Part shown: in pieces, positions 1 to 7,226 of the stretch | Layout of the letters: each line of letters begins with the position of its first letter | How positions within the stretch are numbered: position 1 is the stretch's first letter | NCBI GenBank assembly: GCA_937894955.1 | Contig: CALAXO010000034.1 | Location: forward strand, 1-19,847 | Direction of reading: 5' to 3' | DNA: 19,847 nt | DNA from: an uncultured Clostridia bacterium | Lineage (GTDB): Bacteria > Bacillota > Clostridia > Christensenellales > CAG-138 | Notes under the pieces: model-generated | Seen by the model: only the letters and a program-made list of their open reading frames with translations | Told to the model about the DNA's origin: nothing | Databases searched by the model: none | Position numbers and translations under genes: made by a program

Positions 1-338
1 GCCGCGAACCCATTCTTGTTTTCCCGACGCTGCATTATCAGAACGGAGGACTTGATATCAATGTTGACGGCATGACACCAAACGTTCCGAATCTCTATGT
101 TGCCGGTGAAGCTGTCGGCGGCATCCACGGCAGGAACCGTTTGATGGGCAACTCGCTGCTTGATATTATCGTATTCGGCAGGAGTGCGGGCAGAAATGCG
201 GCTCATCGTGCAGCCGAAACAGTGCCTGCAAAGTTGACGTTGAACCATGTTGCTGAGTTTGAAGCACAGCTTAAGGCAGCAGGCATCGAGACAGAAGCGG
301 TCTCTCCGAAACTGCTTCCCGATTATCGCAGAAAATAA
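1..338 (+). CDS. FAD-dependent fumarate reductase/succinate dehydrogenase flavoprotein family protein, C-terminal end (5' truncated)
   Basis: The reading frame is open from the window edge (first full codon at base 3) to TAA at 336-338, so only about 112 C-terminal residues are visible. The segment LHYQNGGLDINVDG, followed by LYVAGEAVGGIHGRNRLMGN and then SLLDIIVFGRSAG, matches the conserved C-terminal FAD-contacting region of the FAD_binding_2 family (fumarate reductase, succinate dehydrogenase, flavocytochrome c, L-aspartate oxidase). In these enzymes the GE...GG.HG.NRL.GN stretch closes over the isoalloxazine ring. The protein ends about 45 residues after this motif, without the long helical extension of respiratory SdhA/FrdA, which suggests a soluble or flavocytochrome-like reductase. 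The substrate cannot be told from this piece. A 9-bp hairpin lies 28 bases after the stop. Confidence 0.85.
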   Translation, partial: REPILVFPTLHYQNGGLDINVDGMTPNVPNLYVAGEAVGGIHGRNRLMGNSLLDIIVFGRSAGRNAAHRAAETVPAKLTLNHVAEFEAQLKAAGIETEAVSPKLLPDYRRK

Positions 339-365
339 TGCGGTATTGTTGAACACAAAGTCATG

Positions 366-391
366 CGGCGGACGGAGAATAACGTCCGCCG
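366..391 (+). other. Perfect 9-bp inverted repeat in the intergenic gap
   Basis: CGGCGGACG (366-374) pairs with CGTCCGCCG (383-391) around an 8-base loop. It sits between the flavoprotein stop and the ribosome binding site of the next gene. It has no T-run, so it is not a standard Rho-independent terminator. It may be an mRNA-stabilising 3' hairpin or a weak attenuator between two co-transcribed genes. Confidence 0.5.
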
Positions 392-437
392 TCAATATGA
401 ACATAATATCCGCACAGCGGAAAGAAAGGGAAAAATT

Positions 438-743
438 ATGTTGGATTTTTTGGAGGCAGCAACAATATTCTGCTTTGGTCTTTCGTGGCCGATATCGATT
501 CGCAAATCCATTGTGTCACGCACGGCAAAGGGCAAAAGCCTGTTTTTTGAGCTTTTCCTGTTGCTCGGCTATGCTTGCGGAATTGCGCGCAAGATAATTC
601 AGACGGTCGATGGAAACAGCGGATTTCTGTTCTTCCTCAGCTTTTTCTTTTATGTCCTGAATTTCGTTGAGATTTCAATTGACGTTGCACTCTACTTCAG
701 AAACAAAAAACTGGATGAACTGGCCGAAAAAACAGCAAATTGA
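438..743 (+). CDS. Small three-helix membrane protein, SemiSWEET/PQ-loop-like
   Basis: The start was set at ATG 438 because AAAGAAAGGG lies just upstream; an in-frame ATG at 363 falls ahead of the 366-391 hairpin and has no good Shine-Dalgarno. The 101-residue product has three hydrophobic segments, at about 5-20, 38-55 and 65-88, and a charged C-terminal tail (NKKLDELAEKTAN). The motif WPISIRKSI...R..KGKSLFF in the first loop resembles the PQ-loop/SemiSWEET pattern, in which a proline at the end of helix 1 is followed by a basic stretch and a T-K-G-x-S signature. SemiSWEETs are small transporters that dimerise to move sugars across the membrane. Here the canonical PQ is replaced by WP, so the substrate is unknown. 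It could be co-transcribed with the flavoprotein upstream and ends before a strong terminator. Family assignment is moderate; that it is a real membrane protein is fairly sure. Confidence 0.7.
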   Translation: MLDFLEAATIFCFGLSWPISIRKSIVSRTAKGKSLFFELFLLLGYACGIARKIIQTVDGNSGFLFFLSFFFYVLNFVEISIDVALYFRNKKLDELAEKTAN

Positions 744-799
744 TGCACTTTGTAACATGAGTTCCGGCTGAATTTCAGCGTAATTGTAAATGAAAACGG

Positions 800-836
800 A
801 AAAGCCGCATCCTAGTCGAACCCGGATGCGGCTTTT
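800..836. terminator. Bidirectional Rho-independent terminator
   Basis: AAAAGCCGCATCC (800-812) and GGATGCGGCTTTT (824-836) form a perfect 13-bp stem with an 11-base loop. The A-run on one side and the T-run on the other make it work in both directions. It would end the small membrane protein gene (plus) and the dockerin-protein gene (minus, stop at 911). Confidence 0.9.
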
Positions 837-862
837 CGTATGTGATGTGTGATTGACTGTTT

Positions 863-902
863 CATCGGAAGCAGTATCTGTTAAAGCCTGCTCCTTCCGA
901 TG
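863..902 (-). other. Stem-loop immediately after the dockerin-protein stop codon
   Basis: CATCGGAA (863-870) pairs with TTCCGATG (895-902), and GCAG/CTGC extend the stem further in. There is no T-run on either side. It lies 8 bases past the minus-strand stop and ahead of the true terminator at 800-836, so it is probably a 3'-UTR structure rather than the termination site itself. Confidence 0.5.
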
Positions 903-910
903 GGTAAAGC

Positions 911-3277
911 TCAGTCGGCAAGCAGTGCAAGACGGAGAATGATCAGTGCATCGGAAATTGTTATGATGCCGTCCCCGTCCATATCCGCAACAGCGGATTG
1001 CTCGTCGGAGAGAGCTGTAATGTTGAGAACACAGCGTAACGTATTGAGTGCATCGGTGTGGGAGACTTCACCGTCGCCGTCAACATCGCCGGCAATAGGT
1101 GCTTCGGCGGGAATATAGACAGCCGTGATCACAGTATCACCCATGACCCACCAGTACTCCATGTCATAAACTTCGCCGTCCATTTCCCAATGTGAGAACA
1201 CCATGCCATCGTGTTCGGGCGGAGTCGGGAAATCCTCCTCAAGATTGATAGCATGGCCGTATTCAACGGAAATGCTGACGAGAGTTTCGCCGGTGAATCC
1301 GTCAACCCACGAAACATTGAAATTGTTCATCGTGTACACGGCACAGATGGTCATATGCCCCGTAACCTGAAACCCATCGGTGATTGTTGTACCGGCAGGC
1401 TGAAGCTGCCAATGATCAAAGGTATAATTCTCGATTTCGGGGGGAGCGGGAAACTCGCTTACGGGGATAAAATCGCCGAGGTGAGCCGTGATCGTTCCGA
1501 TTGCGGGGGTTCCCGCATTGGTTAGAAATGTGACAAAATATTCATTCTGCTCGTAAACGGCCGTGAGTGTTCCATTGCCGAGCACAACATAGCCGGTTTC
1601 GGGAACGAAGTTCCCGTTTTGGTCGATCCACTGACCGGTGAAGGTATAACCGTAGTGCTCGGGAGGGGTGGGAAAGGCAGAAAGAGGAATGGTCTGACCT
1701 TCCTGAATATCTATATAATCTATGGCTTGGTTAGTGACACCGTCATAGAAAAAGATCGTATCCATTACTGTCACATAATTTGCAACGAATACGGTTTCGC
1801 CGATAACCGTTACAGGACCCGTAACGGCAGCACCGCTGAATGTCCAGCAGTCGAAAGCATAGCCAATCATCTGCGGCGGTGTCGGAAATGCCGACAGCGG
1901 AATCGATGAGCCCGCATCGTACGGCACGTTTGCAATGATTGAACCGTCCACGGCGTTCACCCATATTACGTTGAATTGAGGCCTTGTGTAAACAGCAATG
2001 AATTGAGTGTCCGCTGTTATTGCAACATCACCCGTAACCCTGCCGTTCGGACCTTCCCAATGCGAAAACGTATTGTACAGAATTGTTTCGGGCACATACG
2101 GAAAATCATCAAGGCTGAGGACGGTACCCTTGGTGACGCTGTATCCGTAAGTGGCAGTGTCATAGGGGCTTCTGAACGTAACGCTGTAGAGCGGGGGCAG
2201 ATACCAGTTCGAGTTGCCTTTGAGGACAGGACGAGTGTATTCGCCGGTGCTGTTGTAGTAGTAGGGATCATATTCGCCGCGGCGGGATATGCCGTATGCC
2301 ATGGCCTGACCGATGCTGTAACAGTCAGTGATATTGGTTTCAGCACCGCGCATTGTGTTCACATAGTCCTGCATAAGATACAGGTCATATGCGACTGTGA
2401 CCGTGTTGTCATACCCGTACGCCGCGGATGCACCGTGCTCAACGAACGCTTCCAAAAGATGACCGTCGGAACCGCCGCTGCATGTTGCAAGGTGAACATA
2501 GCTGTCAGGCATTGTACCACTGACATGATTATTGAAGTATTGATAGTTGACGCCGACACCGCCGCCTTCTATCATAACCGCACGGCCTGCGGTATAGTCA
2601 TCTGCGGATACACCGGCCGTGTTATGGAACACGAGGTAGCTGTACCCGTCGGATTCGAGGCCGTGGGAGTCGAACAGTATGATGCCGTGGTTGACGACTT
2701 CTGACAGATCTTCCGCCGTGCAGTTGTCGCCGGATATGACCGTCAGCGTGCCGCCGGTGAATGCAGCAAGAATTGTGCCGAAGTTGATGTAGTAATTGCT
2801 GAATTCCTCTGCAATTCCGAAATACGGAGCAAGCACAAGAACGTTGTTGCCTGAAGCCGTTTCGGCATTTTCGTCAACGATCTGCTTCGGGAGCATCTGC
2901 TCAAGGCTGCTCGGTTCGGGCAATTTGCCTTGAGGGCGACCGTGGATGATGTTGTAGTCATACACGGCGGTAAGACCTGAATGGAGTTTGTAGGTAAAAG
3001 TTGTTGCGCTGTCGCGTTTTACGGATGCAATGCGCGGATCGCTTTCAAGCATTCCAATAAGCTCGGCAACTGTTTCCTCGGGAGCTTTTCCTGCTTTGTA
3101 TTGCTCGGAATCAACAGCAAGCAGGTCTTTTTCAACTTCCTGATGCGCTTTGTTCAAAATGCGCAGCTCTCTTGCGGCGGAATAGCTTTCCGCAATTGCC
3201 GAGACAGGCAGCATGGCGGCAAGCATCAGCACCGCAAGCAGGATGACGATGATTTTGTTCAGTCGCTTTTTTTTCAT
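911..3277 (-). CDS. Secreted dockerin-bearing protein with putative clan CD cysteine peptidase core and InlB-type repeats
   Basis: Start chosen at ATG 3277: TAGGAGGG lies 5 bases upstream and the product then opens with a clean signal peptide (MKKKRLNK, hydrophobic core 9-23, likely cut after AIA at 29). Product is 788 residues. Residues 30-145 look like a propeptide or N-domain. Residues 146-330 resemble caspase/gingipain-fold (clan CD) peptidases: a hydrophobic strand ending in SHG (His205) and a second strand ending in LATCSGG (Cys266), the spacing and context of a His/Cys dyad. Five repeats of about 70 residues follow (about 364-721), each with F-P-x-x-P...Y-x-F-x-x-W and ending in A-x-Y, as in InlB B / Listeria-Bacteroides repeats. 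Residues 730-788 form a type I dockerin with two Ca loops (D731, D733, D735, D742 and D765, D767, D769, D776). Dockerins attach proteins to cohesin scaffolds outside the cell. Peptidase activity is inference; the secreted, repeat and dockerin features are direct. It lies 56 bases after a TetR gene and may be co-transcribed with it. Confidence 0.93.
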   Translation of the reverse strand: MKKKRLNKIIVILLAVLMLAAMLPVSAIAESYSAARELRILNKAHQEVEKDLLAVDSEQYKAGKAPEETVAELIGMLESDPRIASVKRDSATTFTYKLHSGLTAVYDYNIIHGRPQGKLPEPSSLEQMLPKQIVDENAETASGNNVLVLAPYFGIAEEFSNYYINFGTILAAFTGGTLTVISGDNCTAEDLSEVVNHGIILFDSHGLESDGYSYLVFHNTAGVSADDYTAGRAVMIEGGGVGVNYQYFNNHVSGTMPDSYVHLATCSGGSDGHLLEAFVEHGASAAYGYDNTVTVAYDLYLMQDYVNTMRGAETNITDCYSIGQAMAYGISRRGEYDPYYYNSTGEYTRPVLKGNSNWYLPPLYSVTFRSPYDTATYGYSVTKGTVLSLDDFPYVPETILYNTFSHWEGPNGRVTGDVAITADTQFIAVYTRPQFNVIWVNAVDGSIIANVPYDAGSSIPLSAFPTPPQMIGYAFDCWTFSGAAVTGPVTVIGETVFVANYVTVMDTIFFYDGVTNQAIDYIDIQEGQTIPLSAFPTPPEHYGYTFTGQWIDQNGNFVPETGYVVLGNGTLTAVYEQNEYFVTFLTNAGTPAIGTITAHLGDFIPVSEFPAPPEIENYTFDHWQLQPAGTTITDGFQVTGHMTICAVYTMNNFNVSWVDGFTGETLVSISVEYGHAINLEEDFPTPPEHDGMVFSHWEMDGEVYDMEYWWVMGDTVITAVYIPAEAPIAGDVDGDGEVSHTDALNTLRCVLNITALSDEQSAVADMDGDGIITISDALIILRLALLAD

Positions 3278-3297
3278 TTTTTCCCTCCTATAGTTTA

Positions 3298-3319
3298 AAT
3301 ATATCTGAGAGCATATATT
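3298..3319. promoter_or_regulatory. AT-rich inverted repeat upstream of the dockerin gene (candidate operator)
   Basis: AATATAT (3298-3304) and ATATATT (3313-3319) flank an 8-base core, giving a 22-bp palindrome between the tetR stop and the dockerin-gene Shine-Dalgarno. TetR-family dimers bind palindromes of this size, and the regulator gene is adjacent. The arms are only A and T, so chance occurrence is quite possible. Confidence 0.3.
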
Positions 3320-3333
3320 GCCCTTTGATATCA

Positions 3334-4068
3334 TTATTGGTCTTTGCAGGTCTTTGTTCGGTTGAACATGTCAAACCGACTTGACGTTTTTAATGAAAGC
3401 CCGTGTTCAAACCCGACCGATTCCGCAAGTTTATGTATGACGCAAACGGCATAGTTTCGAATATCAACAGCTTTTATGCGCTCGATGGCATCGGAACGCA
3501 TTGCATCGGGAACATTGTAGGCCTTTAACGCAATATCAAGAAAACGCTCCAACTTTTGTTCAAAAGTGAAATAGCGATTGCAGGGGTAACGCATATATCC
3601 GCTCATTAACGCAGCCGTGCCGATTTCGGTTTCAAAACAGCGGCTTTCGCTCCAATCGGGATTGAACGGGCGGAATATCTCAAACAGTCTTGCCGATGTC
3701 CTGTCATGTATATAGCTGAGTGTTTCGGGGTTTGTGTATGCTTCAACGTAGATTTTCCGCAAATTTTCGCTTGTTTCGGCGATGGCAAGCTGAATTGCAG
3801 TTTCGAAAACGTAAAGCATATGCGGCTCGGAATCGCCCGGAAGAAGCGAATCCGCAGCGTCAAACTGCCCGTTGAACATATTGAGAACAAGTTCCATTAA
3901 TAAGCCGTCCTTTGTTCGAAAAACGTTGAAAAAGGAACCGTTTGAAACATCTGCAAGCCTGCAAATATCCGATACGGTTGTTTTATGGTAGCCTTTTTCA
4001 ATAAAAAGCTTTATTCCCGCGGAAATTGTCCGCCGCCTTACTTCCTGACTGTCGTAGCGTCTTGCCAT
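3334..4068 (-). CDS. TetR/AcrR-family transcriptional regulator
   Basis: The 244-residue product has a typical N-terminal TetR DNA-binding domain. Residues 8-56 carry the pattern A-G-I-K-L-F-I-E-K-G-Y-x-x-T-T-V-S-D-I, the recognition helix VSNGSFFNVFRTKDGL and the usual following helix. Residues from about 70 on form the helical ligand-binding and dimerisation region, which is too divergent to name a ligand. The length is above the usual 190-210, with an extra C-terminal stretch after about residue 205. TetR proteins are mostly repressors that bind as dimers and release DNA on ligand binding. The gene is followed after 56 bases by the dockerin-peptidase gene on the same strand, so it probably controls itself and that gene. 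The start has a modest AAAGGG site and a good promoter 78-106 bases upstream that contains a perfect palindrome. Confidence 0.92.
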   Translation of the reverse strand: MARRYDSQEVRRRTISAGIKLFIEKGYHKTTVSDICRLADVSNGSFFNVFRTKDGLLMELVLNMFNGQFDAADSLLPGDSEPHMLYVFETAIQLAIAETSENLRKIYVEAYTNPETLSYIHDRTSARLFEIFRPFNPDWSESRCFETEIGTAALMSGYMRYPCNRYFTFEQKLERFLDIALKAYNVPDAMRSDAIERIKAVDIRNYAVCVIHKLAESVGFEHGLSLKTSSRFDMFNRTKTCKDQ

Positions 4069-4145
4069 GATAAACCCTTTTAAACAAAAACTTTTGTAGA
4101 GTTGAGAATAATTCGAAATTAATTCACACTCTATTTTCGAGTATT

Positions 4146-4174
4146 ATAATAACATGTTAACCGCCGAATGTCAA
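4146..4174 (-). promoter_or_regulatory. Sigma-A promoter for the tetR gene, with palindrome in the spacer
   Basis: On the minus strand TTGACA (4174-4169) is followed after 17 bases by TATTAT (4151-4146); an overlapping TATAAT at 4148-4143 would give a 20-base spacer. A perfect 10-bp palindrome, TAACATGTTA (4150-4159), lies in the spacer and overlaps the -10. That is a classic position for a repressor dimer, so TetR autoregulation is plausible. Confidence 0.65.
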
Positions 4175-4354
4175 CAGCATCAGTCGCTTTTTTAGTAAAA
4201 AAGACGGTATGCGCAGAGATTGCCTCAGAATAATGCGTCTGCCACTTGCGGTTTTCGGCGTAAGATGATAAAGTATTATAATGAGGGGAGAATTCATGCC
4301 ATGCGTGAAACGTGCAGGGTACCTCTTGAAAATGCGACTTTTGGCGAGGAAAAT

Positions 4355-5545
4355 ATGGAAAGTATCAGTGAATTTGCGCAACAAATTATTTCTTGCGGTG
4401 TGCACAGGATTGTGCTCAGCGGTCCGCGTGGGGAAAAACGATACAAAAAGAGCACGTTTTCACTTGTAGACGGCCAATATTTCATTGAAAGGCTGACAGA
4501 GAAGCAGGCGTTCCATGAGTATTGTGAGAAAAAAGAGGCTGCGATGCGCATATGTTCCGATTTTGAGGGATATACGCAGGTTAATGCGTGGAACGGCGAG
4601 CGCGAATTTACGGCAAAGCTGACAAAAAAGGGCAATCTGCTGACCGGCAGCCGCGCCTGCACTGCAGCTCCGAAGGCGGTTGAATCGCAAAACCGAAAGA
4701 AAAAATACATCCTTGCAGAGGGCACTGTCATCCCCCCGCTGGCAGACATGGGCGTTATGACAAGTAACGGTGCTGTACACAAGGCTATGTATGACAAGTT
4801 TAAACAGATAAACAGATTTTTGGAATTCATCGACGAAATTGTAAACGATGAGGCTGTTGACGGGGAAAATAAAGACGCGGAGAAGCAACCGATGAGAATT
4901 ATCGATTTCGGGTGCGGAAAGTCATACCTCACGTTCATCGTGTATTATTATTTCACTTTTGTTCGCAAAATCCCCGTACAAATGACAGGAGTCGATTTAA
5001 AGGAAGATGTTATTGATTTCTGCACAAAACTTGCGGAAAAATACGGTTATTCAAATTTGCATTTTCAAGCGGGAGATATAGCGGACTGCGCTGCGGACGA
5101 GACGATCGATATGGTGATAACGCTTCACGCGTGCGACACAGCAACGGATTATGCACTGTATAATGCAGTGAAGCGAGGTGCAAAGTACATTCTTTCGGTG
5201 CCTTGCTGCCAGCATGAACTGGCGGGAAAGGCTGATTATGCTGCATTGCCGATATTTGACGATAACGGGATACTGCGGGAGCGTGTTTCGGCATTGATAA
5301 CGGACTCGATACGGCAAAAGCTTTTGACGGCATGCGGATACAGGACGGGATTGATGGAATTTGTTGACCTGTCGCACACGCCGAAGAATCTTTTGCTTCG
5401 CGCAGAAAAAACAAATTTCCCCGACCGTACCCGCCGCAGCGCATTAAAAACGGCTGAGGATACGCTCGAAATGTTAAAGTCGGAGCAAAAACTGCATCAG
5501 CTTTTGAAAAGGGACGGTTGTTTTTTCTGCCGAAAGCGAGGATGA
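4355..5545 (+). CDS. Class I SAM-dependent methyltransferase, METTL25/Methyltransf_32-like
   Basis: The 396-residue product begins at ATG 4355, with GGCGAGGA four bases upstream. In-frame ATG 4301 is possible, but the sequence between them does not look like family sequence, and a TATAAT at 4277-4282 would put the transcript start very near 4290. Residues 1-110 form an N-domain (RYKK, IERLTEKQAFHE). Residues 182-195 carry SAM motif I (IDFGCGKSYLTF), D214 in GVDLKEDV is the likely ribose-binding acidic residue, and LHACDTATDYAL (257-268) and PCCQHE (283-288) are the signature motifs of the METTL25-type family. Eukaryotic members of this group act on RNA or ribosome-associated targets; the substrate of the bacterial versions is not known to me. 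The gene stands alone: upstream is the divergent tetR, downstream is decayed DNA. Confidence 0.85.
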   Translation: MESISEFAQQIISCGVHRIVLSGPRGEKRYKKSTFSLVDGQYFIERLTEKQAFHEYCEKKEAAMRICSDFEGYTQVNAWNGEREFTAKLTKKGNLLTGSRACTAAPKAVESQNRKKKYILAEGTVIPPLADMGVMTSNGAVHKAMYDKFKQINRFLEFIDEIVNDEAVDGENKDAEKQPMRIIDFGCGKSYLTFIVYYYFTFVRKIPVQMTGVDLKEDVIDFCTKLAEKYGYSNLHFQAGDIADCAADETIDMVITLHACDTATDYALYNAVKRGAKYILSVPCCQHELAGKADYAALPIFDDNGILRERVSALITDSIRQKLLTACGYRTGLMEFVDLSHTPKNLLLRAEKTNFPDRTRRSALKTAEDTLEMLKSEQKLHQLLKRDGCFFCRKRG

Positions 5546-5940
5546 GCGTGCGGTCAATGCACTTGAACAAATTAAGGGCAGCCTTTAGGATTATGAAGCA
5601 AGCGTTTCAACGATATGACGAATGAGATACAATCATAGTTCATCGGTGTCCCTGAGCTTTGGGATGCATGCACGGAAACGGGGCTTGCCGCAGGTTTGAT
5701 TCAACCTATATTTACGGACACCTCGCAGGATTCGATATATATATGGGTTGTTTTTGCTTTATCAGTGCGGAAAAGGATTCCGTTGTATTGCACGGCCGGG
5801 TGAAACTGCTGAATGCCTTTGGGCGGATAAGAAAAACTTGTGAAAATAAACAGCTCGAAAGAGTATGTTCCGCCGCTGCGCAGGCGTCTGCGTGAAACGG
5901 TTGGACGACTGTTCGGAGAAAATGCTTCGGAATAAAATGT
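5546..5940 (+). pseudogene. Possible decayed coding region, unidentified
   Basis: No intact gene fits these 395 bases, yet stretches read like protein. One frame gives FIGVPELWDACTETGLAAG and continues to about 5800. After three in-frame stops (5801-5830), the same frame gives KINSSKEYVPPLRRRLRET, ending at TAA 5933-5935 with GRLFGENASE. A different frame just upstream (from about 5555) reads LNKLRAAFRIMKQAFQRYDE before a stop. This pattern, coding-like pieces in related frames broken by stops, suggests a degraded gene of about 130 residues on the plus strand. I do not recognise the family. It may equally be a chance effect of base composition. Confidence 0.3.
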
Positions 5941-6687
5941 TTAAAAGTCAGGAAACGATTCAATGTTAAACATGCCGAGTCCCTGTGAGTTTTTTGAACC
6001 GAGACCTGCGTCATAAAGAAAGTTGATAAGCTTGCCGTTGCCGCGCAAAACATAGCTGCCGCCGTATGAAACAGTGACGGAGCGTTTAAACTTTGAAACA
6101 ACGCGATGACTACTGACTAACTCTTCCGGAGGAAGAGCAGGTTCAAATGAAAAATCAGTCGGTGCGGGCATGTTGAAGTAACTCTGCCATTTTCTGAGCG
6201 CATTGTTGACTACCGCAGTATAGAACAGAGATTCATCGGGGGCTATAAAGCGGCGATAACCGCTTCTCTCGGTTTCAAAAACCGTAATGGGCGACAGCAT
6301 TGAGATTTTTGCACAACAGGTGTTGGGAGAATAATCTTCAATACGACTGTCCAAAATATCAAGTGTGTTTTCAAACAGATTTATTTTATTGCCCGGATAA
6401 AGTGCCGAACCGAGTTGATAAACAAAGTTCGGATCAACGCTGCGAATTTCAAAACGTACGGTATCTCTAAAGATGATTTCACTTTCGCTGTGCATGAATG
6501 GCCCCGAAAGACGGCCGAAAGTAAATAGCTTATAATTGCGTGCGCCGAAAGAATATCCGTTGTTATGTACATAATTTGAATAATGCGGATTGCTTGCAAG
6601 AGCATGATAGAGCATTCCCTGCAAAGCGTATCGATGCGAAAGCGGCAAACGAACATGCTGAGCGTTGAGTGTCAAATGTAACTGCAT
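5941..6687 (-). CDS. cas6: CRISPR-associated endoribonuclease Cas6 (solitary)
   Basis: The start was set at ATG 6687, where MQLHLTL gives the usual Cas6 N-terminus. The frame stays open 59 codons further upstream, but only to a TTG without a Shine-Dalgarno. The product is 248 residues, normal for Cas6. Cas6 cuts the repeat in pre-crRNA to make crRNAs for type I and III systems. Visible family features are the N-terminal RAMP/ferredoxin strand; LPLSHRYALQGMLYHAL (14-30), with His28 as a candidate catalytic residue; KLFTFGRL (53-60); and the C-terminal glycine-rich loop DAGLGSKNSQGLGMF (226-240), which is diagnostic. No repeat array and no other cas gene lies within about 6 kb on its left or 13 kb on its right, so it is an orphan here. 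A promoter candidate lies 290-317 bases upstream. Confidence 0.9.
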   Translation of the reverse strand: MQLHLTLNAQHVRLPLSHRYALQGMLYHALASNPHYSNYVHNNGYSFGARNYKLFTFGRLSGPFMHSESEIIFRDTVRFEIRSVDPNFVYQLGSALYPGNKINLFENTLDILDSRIEDYSPNTCCAKISMLSPITVFETERSGYRRFIAPDESLFYTAVVNNALRKWQSYFNMPAPTDFSFEPALPPEELVSSHRVVSKFKRSVTVSYGGSYVLRGNGKLINFLYDAGLGSKNSQGLGMFNIESFPDF

Positions 6688-6976
6688 GGTTCTCTTTTCC
6701 TGAGCTTTAAAAAAATTAACAAGAACGGTTCTCGGTAAAATACCGCACTCGATGAGTACCTGAAAACGCAATAAATCAATGCCTGCTGTGTAATTTTCAA
6801 ACCGGTCTTTTTGCGGAACGACTATTCTCAAAATGTATGCCCACGCATTGCAGCAATCAAACAATGTGAAACTGATTGCATTAAGTCGATTGAGCGATGA
6901 TTCCGCATGTCGTAAGCTGCTGCATTTTGGCCGTATGCGGGAAGTTTGAAAGTCGTATTATCTGTTTCGCCCACTC

Positions 6977-7004
6977 ATTATATCATAACAAAATCCGATT
7001 GCAA
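6977..7004 (-). promoter_or_regulatory. Candidate promoter for cas6
   Basis: On the minus strand TTGCAA (7004-6999) is followed after 16 bases by TATAAT (6982-6977), and TGA directly before the -10 makes an extended -10. Transcription would start near 6970, giving an untranslated leader of about 283 bases before the Cas6 ATG. Confidence 0.55.
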
Positions 7005-7226
7005 CACCGTCATGTACAAAAAAACTGCCTCTTATGCTTTTTTGACACTGATACAACTATTATACGTAATAAAAAGTGTGAGACTCAAATCGTGCAAAGT
7101 TCAAAGTGAAAACGACGGCTTGTTCGGAGTGCTGCCGGGTGTAACAGAATTGCGGCATACGGAACGGTGCTGTCGGGTTAACCGCAGATATGTATCGAAA
7201 TGGTGCGACCTGAATGGGTACAAAAT

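Noticed and set aside
1230..2190. DNA-level tandem repeat in the dockerin-protein gene
   Set aside because: The five protein repeats share the F-P-x-x-P and Y-x-F-x-x-W pattern, but the DNA has diverged, so this is old domain duplication rather than a recent or unstable tandem repeat.
1976..2704. A 242-codon open frame on the plus strand
   Set aside because: Antisense to the dockerin protein, whose signal peptide, repeats and dockerin are clear; the plus-strand product is Cys/Val-rich shadow sequence.
4294..4938. A 214-codon open frame on the minus strand
   Set aside because: Antisense to the methyltransferase; no start signal and no domain.
5941..6864. Longer Cas6 of 307 residues starting at 6864
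   Set aside because: The start codon would be TTG without a Shine-Dalgarno, and the extra 59 residues do not resemble Cas6; ATG 6687 gives the usual length and N-terminus.
7042..7066. TTGACA followed by TATTAT/TATACG as a second plus-strand promoter
   Set aside because: Spacers are only 10 or 13 bases, too short for sigma-A; the consensus promoter at 7227-7255 explains the downstream genes.
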